Assembly (NCBI RefSeq): GCF_900111035.1
Contig: NZ_FOFU01000003.1
Location: 248,001 to 312,000, forward strand
Direction: 5' to 3'
Origin: Treponema bryantii
GTDB taxonomy: Bacteria; Spirochaetota; Spirochaetia; Treponematales; Treponemataceae
DNA length: 64,000 bases
Position 1 is the stretch's first letter, and every line of letters starts with the position of its first letter. Both the position numbers and the translations under genes were made by a program. Of the stretch, positions 15,594 to 25,900 are shown one piece after another. The notes beneath the pieces were generated by a model. It saw only the letters and a list, made by a program, of their open reading frames with translations. It had not been told where the DNA came from and ran no database searches.

Positions 15594-17660
15594 ATGATTT
15601 TTTATGTAAACGCTAAAACTAAGAAAAATGGAAACGGAAGTAAAGAGCTTCCTTTTAAGACTATATATGAAGCTGCACAGCTGGCTAAGGCGGGAGATGA
15701 GGTTATTGTTGCGCCTGGTATTTACCGCGAGCAGGTTGTGCCTCGCTTTGGCGGGGAAGAAGGGCAGCCTGTTGTTTACCGTTCGGAAAAGCCCCTCGGT
15801 GCGGTAATTACCGGTTCTGAGGTTTTGAAGGGCTGGAAAAAATATAAGGGTGATGTCTGGACTGCTAAAATTGATAACAGTATTTTTGGCGGTTACAATC
15901 CATATACAAGTTATGTCTGTGGTGACTGGTATTTTGCACCTACGGTTCGTCATACCGGCTGTGTAGTTTTGAATGACAGAATGATGTATGAGACTACAAG
16001 TCTCGAAGAATGTCTGGCTGGTAAGGCTGATCCATGTGCCTGGAATCAAAAGGAATCTGAGTTCAAATGGTACTGCGAGCAGGAGGGTGAGGCACCGGTT
16101 CCTCAGTACAATGCGGATGGCCCTTATAAATCTGAATATATAATCAATGCACAGGCTAAGGAAATTAAGGCCGGCCGCTATACAGTTTTCTATTGCAACT
16201 TTAAGGGGCTTGATCCTAACAAGCAGAGTGTAGAAATTCTTGCCCGTCGTAACTGTTTTATGCCGGAAGTAAACGGGCTTAATTATATTACTGTGCGTGG
16301 TTTTAAAATCTGTAATGGTGCAACTACCTGGGCTCCTCCGGCTGCCTATCAGGATGGTCTGATTGGACCTCACTGGAGTAAGGGTTGGGTATTCGAAGAC
16401 CTTGAGGTTTGTAACAGCCGCTGCTGTGGCATTTCTCTTGGTAAATACCGCGATGATGAAAACGATATGTACTTTTACACTAAGCATCTTAAGAGTCCTA
16501 CTCAGATGGAACGCGATGCAGTCTGCCGCGGTCAGTATCACGGCTGGACAAAGGAGAATATCGGTTCTCATACTGTTCGCCGCTGTCATGTTCATCATTG
16601 TGAGCAGACTGGTATTGTTGGCCGTATGGGTGGAGTTTTTTCTACAATCGAAGACTGTCATATTCATCATATCTGTAATTCTCAGCAGCTTGGTGGTGCG
16701 GAGACTGCTGGAATCAAACTGCATGCGGCTATTGATGTGGTAATCCGTCGTAATCATATTCATGACTGTATTATGGGTGTATGGCTGGACTGGGAAGCAC
16801 AGGGTGCGCGCATTACTCAGAATCTGATGTACAATAATGAACGGCCGGCTGGACGCGAGGCTGCGCAGGGAGCAATGTTCTCAACTGATGTGTTTATTGA
16901 AGTTGGACATGGTCCGACAACAATTGATAATAATCTTTTACTTTCTAAGGTTTCCGTTACGATTCCAAGTGAAGGAATTGCTGTTGTTCATAATCTGATC
17001 CTTGGTTCTTTCAGTCTCATCAATTCCGGTGTAGACAGTATTGTAAATGATCAGAGAGAGCCTCGTTATACTCCATACCATATCCGCCACCGTACAGAGG
17101 TTGCCGGCTTTATGACAATTCTTCATGGTGATGACAGAATTTACAATAATATTTTTGCTCAGATTGCTCCAATCACTGATAAGGAAAAAACTGCTGCAGC
17201 TACAGATTATGAAGTAGTTGGAACAGCTCCGTTCGATATCTTCCCAACCTATGATGAATGGATCAGTAATTTTATGATGGACCGTGAACCTGATATGGGA
17301 CTGCTTGCAAAATATCATTTCGGTCATCTTCCTGTATGGCTGGGCGGCAATGCATATTTTAATGGTGCAACAGTCTGCAAGCATGAAACTGATAAGCTTG
17401 TTGGTGATAAAAAGAATAAGGCTAAGATTTCTTTGAAGGGCGGTGTTTTAAAGAATAATCTTGCAGAGCTTATTGGGGACTATAAGACCGGCATTATAAC
17501 AACTGCTGTCCTCGGCGCGGCTTTTGAGCCTGAGCAGAAATTTGAAAACCGCGATGGAACCGATATTATCTTTAATGAAGACTTCTTCGGAAACCACCGC
17601 GGTTCTCATGCAATTCCAGGTCCGTTCGCAGAGCTTGCGGATGAAATTGCAGTTTTGTAA
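15594..17660 (+). CDS. GH120 beta-xylosidase (right-handed beta-helix)
   Basis: This 688-residue protein follows the GH120 family pattern throughout, as recalled from Thermoanaerobacterium XylC. The N-terminus FYVNAKTKKNGNGSKELPFKT and AGDEVIVAPGIYRE are helix coils. WAPPAAYQDGLIGPHWSKGW, IGSHTVRR and AGIKLHAAIDVVIRRNHIHD are near-identical family blocks. The catalytic nucleophile should be D399 (WLDWEAQG) and the acid/base E436 (FIEVGHGP); 37 residues separate them versus 23 in XylC, because of an insert. It would release xylose from xylo-oligosaccharides. There is no signal peptide, so it acts in the cytoplasm. AGGAG lies before the ATG, with TATAAT at 15565-15570. No xylose genes adjoin it. 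Confidence 0.93.
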   Translation: MIFYVNAKTKKNGNGSKELPFKTIYEAAQLAKAGDEVIVAPGIYREQVVPRFGGEEGQPVVYRSEKPLGAVITGSEVLKGWKKYKGDVWTAKIDNSIFGGYNPYTSYVCGDWYFAPTVRHTGCVVLNDRMMYETTSLEECLAGKADPCAWNQKESEFKWYCEQEGEAPVPQYNADGPYKSEYIINAQAKEIKAGRYTVFYCNFKGLDPNKQSVEILARRNCFMPEVNGLNYITVRGFKICNGATTWAPPAAYQDGLIGPHWSKGWVFEDLEVCNSRCCGISLGKYRDDENDMYFYTKHLKSPTQMERDAVCRGQYHGWTKENIGSHTVRRCHVHHCEQTGIVGRMGGVFSTIEDCHIHHICNSQQLGGAETAGIKLHAAIDVVIRRNHIHDCIMGVWLDWEAQGARITQNLMYNNERPAGREAAQGAMFSTDVFIEVGHGPTTIDNNLLLSKVSVTIPSEGIAVVHNLILGSFSLINSGVDSIVNDQREPRYTPYHIRHRTEVAGFMTILHGDDRIYNNIFAQIAPITDKEKTAAATDYEVVGTAPFDIFPTYDEWISNFMMDREPDMGLLAKYHFGHLPVWLGGNAYFNGATVCKHETDKLVGDKKNKAKISLKGGVLKNNLAELIGDYKTGIITTAVLGAAFEPEQKFENRDGTDIIFNEDFFGNHRGSHAIPGPFAELADEIAVL

Positions 17661-17664
17661 TTAA

Positions 17665-19365
17665 TTATTTTCGGCAGCGATCAAGTGCGGCTGTGATATT
17701 ATCGAAGATATTTTCACGGCCGAGTGTGTCTGCCATTCCTGTTTTTTCAAGCAGTAAGTAAGGCTGTGTGTGAATACCGCTGATTACGATTGTAATTCCC
17801 TTGCGGTCACATGCGGCCTTACACTGTTCAAGAGCCTTAATTCCACCGGCATCAAGATAAATTGTGTTTCTCATGCGGAGTACGAGATACTTACAGTCTG
17901 TGCGTGCGCGTTCTGTTGCAAGCTCGAACTTGCGTACTGTACCGAAGAAGAGTGGTCCTTCAATTTCGTAAACAAAAGTCTGAGGTGGAATGTCGAGGTT
18001 TTCTTCCGGCTGATCAACCTTGATACCGCCGGTAAGTGTTTCTCTCTGATTCTGAACTTCAGAAAGATCAATCATCTTCTTGATGAAGAAGAAGGCAGCA
18101 AAGCCAAGTCCAACTTCAATAGCAACTGTAAGGTCTACAAATACTGTAATAAGGAATGTTACAACAAAAACACAGATATCTGATTTCTGACCTTTAAGAA
18201 GTGCGCGGATTGCAGGGAAGCCTGCCATATTCCATGCAACATTGATAAGTACTGCTGCGAGGGCTGCCATTGGAATGTAAGCGGCATATTTTCCTGCAAA
18301 TAGAAGAATAATCAAAAGTGTGATTGCGTGGATGATTCCGGCAATCGGAGTTTTTCCGCCGTTCTTGATATTTGTAGCAGTACGGGCAATAGCACCTGTA
18401 GCTGGGATTCCACCGAAGAGAGGGCTCGCGATATTTGCGATACCCTGTGCAATAAGCTCTGTGTTTGAATCATGCTTAGAACCAATCATACCGTCTGCAA
18501 CTACAGCAGAAAGAAGAGACTCAATAGCAGCGAGTACTGCGATTGAAATTGCTGTAGGGAAGAGTGTTGTGATTGTTTTGATGCTGAGGGCTGGAAGCTG
18601 TGGCTTTGGAAGTGTATTTGGAATTACAAAGTGCTGTGAGCCGTCTGCAAACTTTCCGATTGTGTCTGTGTGAAGTCCTGCAGTTTTTTCAAGGATGATA
18701 CTTACAACTGTTGCAAGAATGATTACAACAAAACTTCCAGGAATCTTCTTGATAAACTTAGACCAGATGAAGATGAAGGCGAGACAAACTGCTGCCATGA
18801 TTGTTGAGTAAATATTGATTGTTGCAGCTGAGCGGATGTATACGATGATTTTTGGAAGGAAATCACCTGGCATCTTTGAATACTCTTCTCCAAGAATCAT
18901 CATTGGAGTTGAGAAGTCCGGGCGGAGTCCGAAGAAGTCTCCGAGCTGACCTGCTGCAATTGTAACTGCAATACCTGCTGTAAAGCCTGTAACGATTGTG
19001 TAAGGAATAAACTTTACAAGACCACCCATCTTAAAAGCGCCGAGAAGAATCAGAATGATTCCGGCCATAACGGTTGCTGTGGCAAGTCCTGAAAGTCCAT
19101 ACTGAGCAACTACTCCGTAAACGATTACTGCAAAGGCACCTGTAGGACCGCCAATCTGAACGCGGCTTCCGCCAAATGCAGAAATACAAAAACCTGCGAT
19201 AATTGCGGTAAAAAGTCCCGCAGCAGGATTCACTCCCGATGCAATGGCAAATGCGATTGCAAGTGGAAGGGCAACAATACCGACGATAACACCGGCGATG
19301 AGATCGCTCACAAAAGTCTTTGAATTATAAGTCTTGAGCGAATTAAGTAACTCTGGTTTAAACAT
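17665..19365 (-). CDS. SulP-family anion transporter with STAS domain
   Basis: This 566-residue inner-membrane permease of the SulP (SLC26) family transports sulfate, bicarbonate or other anions. About ten or more hydrophobic helices fill residues 20-425. Family signatures are present, such as DLIAGVIVGIVALPLAIAFA, GSRVQIGGPTGAFAV and ATGAIARTATNIKNGGKTPIAG. A cytoplasmic STAS domain occupies about 455-560 (FVYEIEGPLFFGTVRKFE, then NTIYLDAGGIKALEQC). Substrate cannot be fixed from sequence, and no carbonic anhydrase or sulfur gene is adjacent. Its -10 box is nine nt before the ATG with no Shine-Dalgarno. It converges on GH120 with a four-nt gap. Confidence 0.93.
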   Translation of the reverse strand: MFKPELLNSLKTYNSKTFVSDLIAGVIVGIVALPLAIAFAIASGVNPAAGLFTAIIAGFCISAFGGSRVQIGGPTGAFAVIVYGVVAQYGLSGLATATVMAGIILILLGAFKMGGLVKFIPYTIVTGFTAGIAVTIAAGQLGDFFGLRPDFSTPMMILGEEYSKMPGDFLPKIIVYIRSAATINIYSTIMAAVCLAFIFIWSKFIKKIPGSFVVIILATVVSIILEKTAGLHTDTIGKFADGSQHFVIPNTLPKPQLPALSIKTITTLFPTAISIAVLAAIESLLSAVVADGMIGSKHDSNTELIAQGIANIASPLFGGIPATGAIARTATNIKNGGKTPIAGIIHAITLLIILLFAGKYAAYIPMAALAAVLINVAWNMAGFPAIRALLKGQKSDICVFVVTFLITVFVDLTVAIEVGLGFAAFFFIKKMIDLSEVQNQRETLTGGIKVDQPEENLDIPPQTFVYEIEGPLFFGTVRKFELATERARTDCKYLVLRMRNTIYLDAGGIKALEQCKAACDRKGITIVISGIHTQPYLLLEKTGMADTLGRENIFDNITAALDRCRK

Positions 19366-19374
19366 AGTGAAATG

Positions 19375-19403
19375 ATTATACCGAGTTTACAAAAGAGTGT
19401 CAT
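19375..19403 (-). promoter_or_regulatory. promoter of SulP gene
   Basis: On the minus strand: ATGACA (19403-19398), 17 nt, TATAAT (19380-19375), nine nt to the ATG. The leader would be only two or three nt. Confidence 0.6.
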
Positions 19404-19420
19404 TCTATCTATGTCATTGC

Positions 19421-19448
19421 TTGCGAATTTGGAAAAGTGATGTATACT
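19421..19448 (+). promoter_or_regulatory. promoter of malQ, apparently leaderless
   Basis: TTGCGA (19421-19426), 16 nt, TATACT (19443-19448), then six nt to the ATG at 19455, with no Shine-Dalgarno. Confidence 0.5.
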
Positions 19449-19454
19449 TGAAAT

Positions 19455-20960
19455 ATGGCTAATTCAAACGTAACACAGTTTAAAAAACGTGGAAGCGGTG
19501 TGCTGATGCATATTTCTTCGCTTCCTGGACCTTTTGGAATCGGTACCCTTGGTAAAAATGCATATAAGTTTATAGATTTCCTTGCGAAAGCAGGGCAGAG
19601 TTACTGGCAGATTCTGCCGGCTTGTCCTACCGGTTATGGTAACTCTCCTTATCAGAGCTTTTCTACCTTTGCAGGAAATCCTTATTTTATAGATTTTGAT
19701 TTACTTAAAAAGGACGGACTTCTCTCAAAAAAAGACTACGATGGAATTGACTGGGGTGCTGATCCGACCTGTGCAGACTTCGGTCTTCTTTATGTAAAGC
19801 GTAATGAGCTTTTTGCAAAGCTTCAGGATAATTTTGAAAAGAAAACTCCGGAAGATTACAAGGCTTTCTGCCGCAAGAATAAATTCTGGCTTGAGGATTT
19901 TGCTTTGTTTATGGCTGTAAAGGATGCTCACAATGGTGCTTCTTTTATGGACTGGGAAAAGGATATCCGCCTTCGTGAAGAAAAAGCTGTGGCTGACTGG
20001 AAAAAGAAGTGCGCCCGCCGCATGGAATATTACAAGATGCTTCAGTATCTCTTCTTTAAGCAGTGGAAGGAGCTTCGCGCTTATGCGGCTTCTAAGGATA
20101 TCAAAATAATAGGTGATATTCCGATTTATGTTTCTGCCGACAGTGCTGATGTTTGGACTCATCCGGAAAACTTTTTGCTTAGCAAGAAGGGTGTGCCGCT
20201 TGAGGTTGCAGGCTGCCCGCCTGATGCCTTTACCGATAAGGGACAGCTCTGGGGTAATCCGGTTTATAACTGGAAACAGCTTAAGGAAGACGGCTATGGC
20301 TGGTGGAAGCAGAGACTTAAGGCCAGTCTTGAGATTTATGATATTTTGCGTATTGATCACTTCCGCGGTTTTGAATCTTTCTATTGTATAAAGTATGGTG
20401 CGGAAGATGCTAAGAATGGTAAGTGGCGTAAAGGACCTGGAGTTGATTTATTCAAGGAGGTAGAGAAGGCTCTTGGAAAGGTTCCGATTATTGCTGAGGA
20501 CCTTGGATATCTTACACCTAAGGTTCATAAAATGCTTAAGGACTGCGGCTTCCCTGGAATGAAGGTGATTCAGTTTGCCTTTGGTGGAGACAATACAAAT
20601 ACTTATCTTCCTCACAATATTCCTGAGAACAGCATTGTATATACCGGCTCACACGATAACGACCCGATCAACGGCTGGGTTGAGTCGGCTAGCCCGGCTG
20701 AACTCGACCACGCAATGAAATACTTCAAGCTTACCGACAAATCTCAGATGCGTGAGACCATGATGAAAGCAGCTCTTGAGTGTAAGGCCTTCGTGTGCAT
20801 TCTTACTATGCAGGATCTTATTGGTTTGGGCCACGAAGCACGAATGAACTTCCCATCATCGGTTGGTGAAAACTGGAAGTGGCGTGCAACTGAAGAGCAG
20901 ATTACTGCGGATGAGGCTAAATGGCTGAAGCAGGCAAGCAAGGCTGCCGGACGTAACTAG
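19455..20960 (+). CDS. malQ: 4-alpha-glucanotransferase (amylomaltase, GH77)
   Basis: This 501-residue cytoplasmic enzyme transfers alpha-1,4-glucan segments between malto-oligosaccharides and frees glucose. The family blocks run RGSGVLMHISSLPGPFGIG, YWQILPACPTGYGNSPYQS and IPIYVSADSADVW. The catalytic nucleophile D is in LRIDHFRGFE, the acid/base E in IIAEDLGYLTP, and the third acid in TGSHDNDP. Length fits the short bacterial type. Glycogen or maltose genes are not adjacent. It probably serves storage-glycan or maltodextrin use. Its stop shares CTAG with the convergent recD stop. Confidence 0.96.
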   Translation: MANSNVTQFKKRGSGVLMHISSLPGPFGIGTLGKNAYKFIDFLAKAGQSYWQILPACPTGYGNSPYQSFSTFAGNPYFIDFDLLKKDGLLSKKDYDGIDWGADPTCADFGLLYVKRNELFAKLQDNFEKKTPEDYKAFCRKNKFWLEDFALFMAVKDAHNGASFMDWEKDIRLREEKAVADWKKKCARRMEYYKMLQYLFFKQWKELRAYAASKDIKIIGDIPIYVSADSADVWTHPENFLLSKKGVPLEVAGCPPDAFTDKGQLWGNPVYNWKQLKEDGYGWWKQRLKASLEIYDILRIDHFRGFESFYCIKYGAEDAKNGKWRKGPGVDLFKEVEKALGKVPIIAEDLGYLTPKVHKMLKDCGFPGMKVIQFAFGGDNTNTYLPHNIPENSIVYTGSHDNDPINGWVESASPAELDHAMKYFKLTDKSQMRETMMKAALECKAFVCILTMQDLIGLGHEARMNFPSSVGENWKWRATEEQITADEAKWLKQASKAAGRN

Positions 20961-22975
20961 AGATGAATCTGTGTGTCGCGCTCGATGACTGTCTGTCGGG
21001 CGTGCTCCAGAGTTTCGTAATCAGCAAAAATATAAGTTGCCCCTTCTGTTCGAGTAATTGCAGTGTAAGCAATCTGACGGTTCAAAAGCGGATGACCGAT
21101 TTGCGCCGGCAAAAGTACAAGAATTGCCTTATAGCCTGAGCCCTGCGATTTATGGATAGTAATGGCGTAGGCGGTTTCAATTGATTCTTTTGGGAGCAGA
21201 TGAAGAGGGTAGAAGATGTAACTGCCCTTCTGAAAAATACCATGTTGTACTAACGAACGGTCGTTAGTGGTTTGCTGCCCCGCTGTGTCTGAACTGTTTT
21301 TTATTTCCTTTTTCACCATCAGATATTTTAGCCCGTTGTTTTCTACAACAATTCCAGAGTCTCCGTTATAAAGACAGAATATTGCCTGGTTCTTTGTCAG
21401 CATCAGAAGCTGGCCGGTAAAGTAATCGTCGTCTGCCGGCAGATTGTATTTTTTTATAATACTCTCACAAATCTGATTGTTGATTGTTTCAACGCCCTGA
21501 AGACCTCTGCGTTCGGCACAAAGAATACGGGCTTTGCTTGCAGACTGCCAGAGCGCATCGAGTTTTGAAGGATCGAAATCTACAGAGGCGTCGCGGGCCT
21601 GCTGAACGAGGTTTTCATAAAAAGCCTGGCTCCATGAGGTTATTATTTCTTCAAGTTGTTTTGTACGCACTGTAAAACTTTTCTCTGGTACAAAGGTTGT
21701 AACCGGGAAATCTCCCTGAGGTATGCTCGTGAAGCTGTGGCTGTTTTTCCACTCGTTCCAGTTTGTAAGAAATGCCAGTTTTTTGTCGAGACTGGAATCT
21801 TCCTGCATTGCGTTTTTAAGCCGTCCGACATCTGAATTGTCATTAAAGCGGCTGGACTGCTTAAGCTCTGCAACACTACTGGTCTTTTTTGCTAAGAGTT
21901 CGCCAAGAACTGCACCTGCCTGAACGGAAGGCAGCTGGTCTTTATCTCCAAGAATGAAAACCCGTGCACCTTCTGGAATTGCTTCGAGAAGGGAACTGAA
22001 GAGAGTAATATCAATCATACTTGCTTCATCAATTACAAAAATCGATTTCTTTTCAAATTGATTTTCTGCGTTATAGCGGAAGCCGTTGGTTGAAGGATTA
22101 AAACTGAGAAGGCGGTGAATTGTTGAAGACTGGGCACTGTTAAGTTTTTCAAAAACTGTACGAGCTGTGGTGCGCTGCGGGCCTTCGGGAATTGCATTAA
22201 GATTCAATCGTGCAAGTGTCTCAGAAATACTTTCCTTCATGCGGTCTGCGGCTTTTCCGCTTGGGGCTGCAAGGAACAGAGAATAATCCATGATATCCTT
22301 TGTAAGAAAAAGCTCCCACAAAAGATAGCAGACTACAGTTGTCTTACCGGTTCCAGGTCCGCCGGTGATAATGAGGTTTTCATCAAGGCCGCGGAGAATT
22401 GCGTTTATCTGTTCGTCTTTAAGGATCATTGGAAGCTGAGTTTCGCTGCCTGTAAGATTCTTAAAGTATTCCCGAATATTCTGCTTTTCTTCTTCAAGAG
22501 GAGAAATTGTGTTGTGAGGCATTATCAGGCTGATTCTTCTTTCTATATTGATTTTTGCCTTATAATACTTTGCGGCAAAAAGCCATCCGGAATCGATTAT
22601 AAAAGGTTTTGAAGAGTCAGAATATGAAATAAGATTCGGAAGTTTTTCTGTGGAAATCTGAGGTAAGCCTTTTGTAATAAGGTCTGCAAAATATTTGTTA
22701 TCTTCTTCCTTCTGTGAAAGCCGTCCTTCCTGAAGCAGAAGTCCTTCCCATTTTTTCTGCCATTTATCTGTAAGTTTACCTGCTGCTAATGGAATACAGA
22801 TGTTGCCGTCATCGAGGAGAGAAAAATAAATGCAGATTACGGCGAGCGCTTCAAAGCTGACATCGGGTTCCAGCTGAATTAGAACATCAAGAACTTTTTC
22901 CCAGACGGGAGTGATGCAGTTCATGTCGGAGAGTTTTTTGATAAAATCTTTGAGTTGTTGTTTATCTGCTTTCAT
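20957..22975 (-). CDS. recD: exodeoxyribonuclease V alpha subunit RecD
   Basis: This 672-residue SF1B 5'-3' helicase is the fast motor of RecBCD. A small N-terminal domain (1-150) contacts RecB. The Walker A is ITGGPGTGKTTVVCYLL, followed by the DEAS box FVIDEASMIDITLF, the GDKDQLPSVQAGAVLGEL motif and, near the C-terminus, YAITIHKSQGSGYKA and YTAITRTEGATYIFA. It overlaps recB by 14 nt and is last in the recC-recB-recD order. The complex unwinds double-strand breaks, degrades DNA and loads RecA. Motifs are complete and length is normal. Confidence 0.95.
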   Translation of the reverse strand: MKADKQQLKDFIKKLSDMNCITPVWEKVLDVLIQLEPDVSFEALAVICIYFSLLDDGNICIPLAAGKLTDKWQKKWEGLLLQEGRLSQKEEDNKYFADLITKGLPQISTEKLPNLISYSDSSKPFIIDSGWLFAAKYYKAKINIERRISLIMPHNTISPLEEEKQNIREYFKNLTGSETQLPMILKDEQINAILRGLDENLIITGGPGTGKTTVVCYLLWELFLTKDIMDYSLFLAAPSGKAADRMKESISETLARLNLNAIPEGPQRTTARTVFEKLNSAQSSTIHRLLSFNPSTNGFRYNAENQFEKKSIFVIDEASMIDITLFSSLLEAIPEGARVFILGDKDQLPSVQAGAVLGELLAKKTSSVAELKQSSRFNDNSDVGRLKNAMQEDSSLDKKLAFLTNWNEWKNSHSFTSIPQGDFPVTTFVPEKSFTVRTKQLEEIITSWSQAFYENLVQQARDASVDFDPSKLDALWQSASKARILCAERRGLQGVETINNQICESIIKKYNLPADDDYFTGQLLMLTKNQAIFCLYNGDSGIVVENNGLKYLMVKKEIKNSSDTAGQQTTNDRSLVQHGIFQKGSYIFYPLHLLPKESIETAYAITIHKSQGSGYKAILVLLPAQIGHPLLNRQIAYTAITRTEGATYIFADYETLEHARQTVIERDTQIHL

Positions 22976-25900
22976 GTTCTGCTCCCATTATTTTCTTAAA
23001 TGCGTTTTCCAGTTCCTGCCAGCTGTTCCAGGTTCGTGCATAGATTCCGCTGCAGGTGTCTGCATGACAGCCTCGGACGTAGGCGTAATAAATTCCGCCG
23101 AAATGATTTTCGAATATCTGTGCTTCGGTCTCATCCCTGTAGAAAGAAGCAAGCCATTTGATGAGGCTATAGGAATATAAAACACGCTGAATTGAATAGC
23201 GGTCGTCGGTGTGTGTCTTGAGAAGTGTACCGTCGGAATATTCGCCGGCTTCGAAGGTGTCGCTCTTCCAGTCGAGGATGGAGTAGAGGTCGCGGCCGCC
23301 GACGTTGCGTTTGAAGACGAGGTCGATAAAGCCATTGCAGTAATTTTTTAATGCACCGGTGATATCGCCGTCTGTGGTGACGTCGGCCCCCGCGATTATG
23401 TCGGCGTTCATGTTGAACTCGGCTTCGCTGATCCGGTCTTCGGCTGCGAGTTCGCTGAGTTTAAAATAGCGGCCGGTCTGTGTGCAGCCGGTAATCTCCG
23501 GAAGTTTTGCGTTGAGGGTATTCCACAGGAGGGCGGCTGTATATGTGAGCCACTGATCTGGATCGTTCTCGGGGATACTCAAGGTCTGCTTCTCGAAGCA
23601 GGCCGTTATGAGACGGCGCAGTCCCTCATCATCCTGTGATGCAGAAAAATCAGCTTTTTCGAAAACTTCATGAAGAGCAATACCTAGCTTTGTTCCTTTA
23701 GGGAAATTATAAGGTGCAGTTACTGCTGGCGGGCAAACTGAATCTGAGTCAGGGATTACAATATAGGAAACCGGATTTGCTGCCAGATCAAAGAGCGCAA
23801 GTGAAACCTTCTGGTCTTCTGTGCCTTCCTTATCTGCTCGTCCACCATTTTCTGTCATGTCTTCAGCGGCTGACTTTTTATGAGAAAGAGAAGAGTAGGA
23901 ATGCTTATGAATAGAGAGAGTCGGAACTTTTGACGAGAGTTCTTTAGTAACTGCCAGCTGTTCCTCTTCTGAGATATCCTGTTCTAATATCAGCCCGGCG
24001 TTTGTTTCATCTTTTGATTTTTTGAATTCCTGAAGTATTGCCAGAACATCTTCTTTCAGTTCATCAAATTTTTTATCATTTTTTGAAATGCTTCTCGTAA
24101 GAGTTTTTTCTTCTTCATCTTTTTTATCAGAAAGAGCTGTTATGTTATCATTTAAGAAATTATAAATACCGTCTTTTACGTCCTTGTCTCCTTCTGATTG
24201 CCAGATATCATAAACAGGAAGCATAAGAATGGAAGAAGCACGTGTGTATGCAACATAGAAAAGTCGTTCTCTTTCAAAATCTTCTTCTGTCTGGTATTTC
24301 GTTTTTCCGTAATCACAGAAACTCAATTTTGCATTTCTGTTTTCATCATGATAAAGCCATGCACATGGTCCCTGTTTATTTCTTCCTCTTAAACCAGCAG
24401 GAACGATAACAACCGGGAATTCAAGACCCTTTGACGCATGGATTGTCATAAGTTGAACACAGTCAAAATCAGTTCCCTTTTCTACAATGTCACCATCATC
24501 AATAGAAGAATCCGATGAGGTCGAAAGTCGTAAAAGGTGCTTGCTTAAATCTTCAAGAGAACTGTCGGTTTTATACAGATAATCAACAGCGTATTTTCCA
24601 ATCTGGCGGATTTTTGTAAGCGACTGCATCTGACCTAAATCGGAAAGCCGGTTTTCTATATTTGTAACTTCAAAAATATTTTCAAGAAGCTTTGCCCATT
24701 TTCTCTGACGTGAAAGTTCCTGCCATTGAATTATAATCTGTCTTTGTGGACAGGAAGGATTATCGAATTCTTCGCTTTCAACAGATTCAAGTGGAATACA
24801 GAAAAAATCTGTAAAAAGAGCTTCACTTAAAATTGCTCTTTTTTGTCCTGTAAAATCTTTTGCGGTTATTGCATTAAACAGAGAAATCCATTGAGTACAT
24901 TCTTTTCCTGCAAAAAGATTTGCATCCTTATAACGCAGAGACGGGATACCGGCTTTTTTTAATGCCCTCTCAATTTCTGTATATTCAGATGAAGAACGTA
25001 CTAAAATTGCAAAATCATGAAAACTTACATTGCGAAGTTCAGAACAGTTACCAGTCTCGTCTTCCTTATCTTTGTCGAAAACCTGGAGTTTTGTTTTTCC
25101 GTTTTCAAAAGTACAGCAGTCTATAATCTGCTGAACGGCAATTGTGGCAAACTCTTCTTCTGTCGTTCTCTGTTCAGTGCGGCCTGCTATCCATACCGGC
25201 TCTATGATTTTTCCGCAGTATTTTGCAGGGGCTTTTTTATGAGAAGGTTTTGAATCAGAAAAGGTTATTCCGGAATCCAGACTGAAAAAAGGAGTGCTGT
25301 TATTTTTAGTCTGAAATAAATCATTACATCTTTCTACCATTGAATCAGTTGAACGGTAGTTTGTGGCAAGATAATATTCTCCGCCGCCATTTGCAGCGAT
25401 TACCTTAATGGCATTTTCATAAACGTTTACATCTGCTCCCTGGAAGGAGTAAATAGATTGCTTTGGATCACCTACCACAATAATTACGTGATCTGAATCT
25501 TCCATAAAAACGGTTTTGAAAATGTCCCACTGCTTCTGGTTTGTATCCTGAAATTCATCGATGATAGCGTATTTATATTTTTTCTGAAGCTGCTTTTTAA
25601 GTGCTGACTCCGGCTGACAGACAGCTTCGCGTACGCTTCTGAGCATATCATCGTAGCTCTGCATTTTATTGTTTTCTTTTTCCTTCTGCCAGGCTGTGTA
25701 AAGATTTTTGAGTTGAGAAATATAAAATTTCTTAAGTGGAAGCGTAGACCTTTTCTCAAGAAGCTTTTTATATGACTCTTTTAGATTCTTAAAATACAGA
25801 AAGACTTCGGCGATTTCTTCTCCAATCCATCTCTCCTGTATGCTTCTTCCATCAAAACCAAAATTGTGATTTTCACTGATATTTGATAAAATCGAGTTCT

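Noticed and set aside
15462-16763. Long open frame antisense to the GH120 gene (about 433 codons)
   Set aside because: The GH120 reading is strongly supported by family motifs; the reverse frame has no recognisable domain or start signals.
15594-17660. Annotating the beta-helix protein as a pectate lyase
   Set aside because: Long specific blocks and both catalytic acids match GH120 xylosidase; no signal peptide or pectate-lyase calcium motif is seen.
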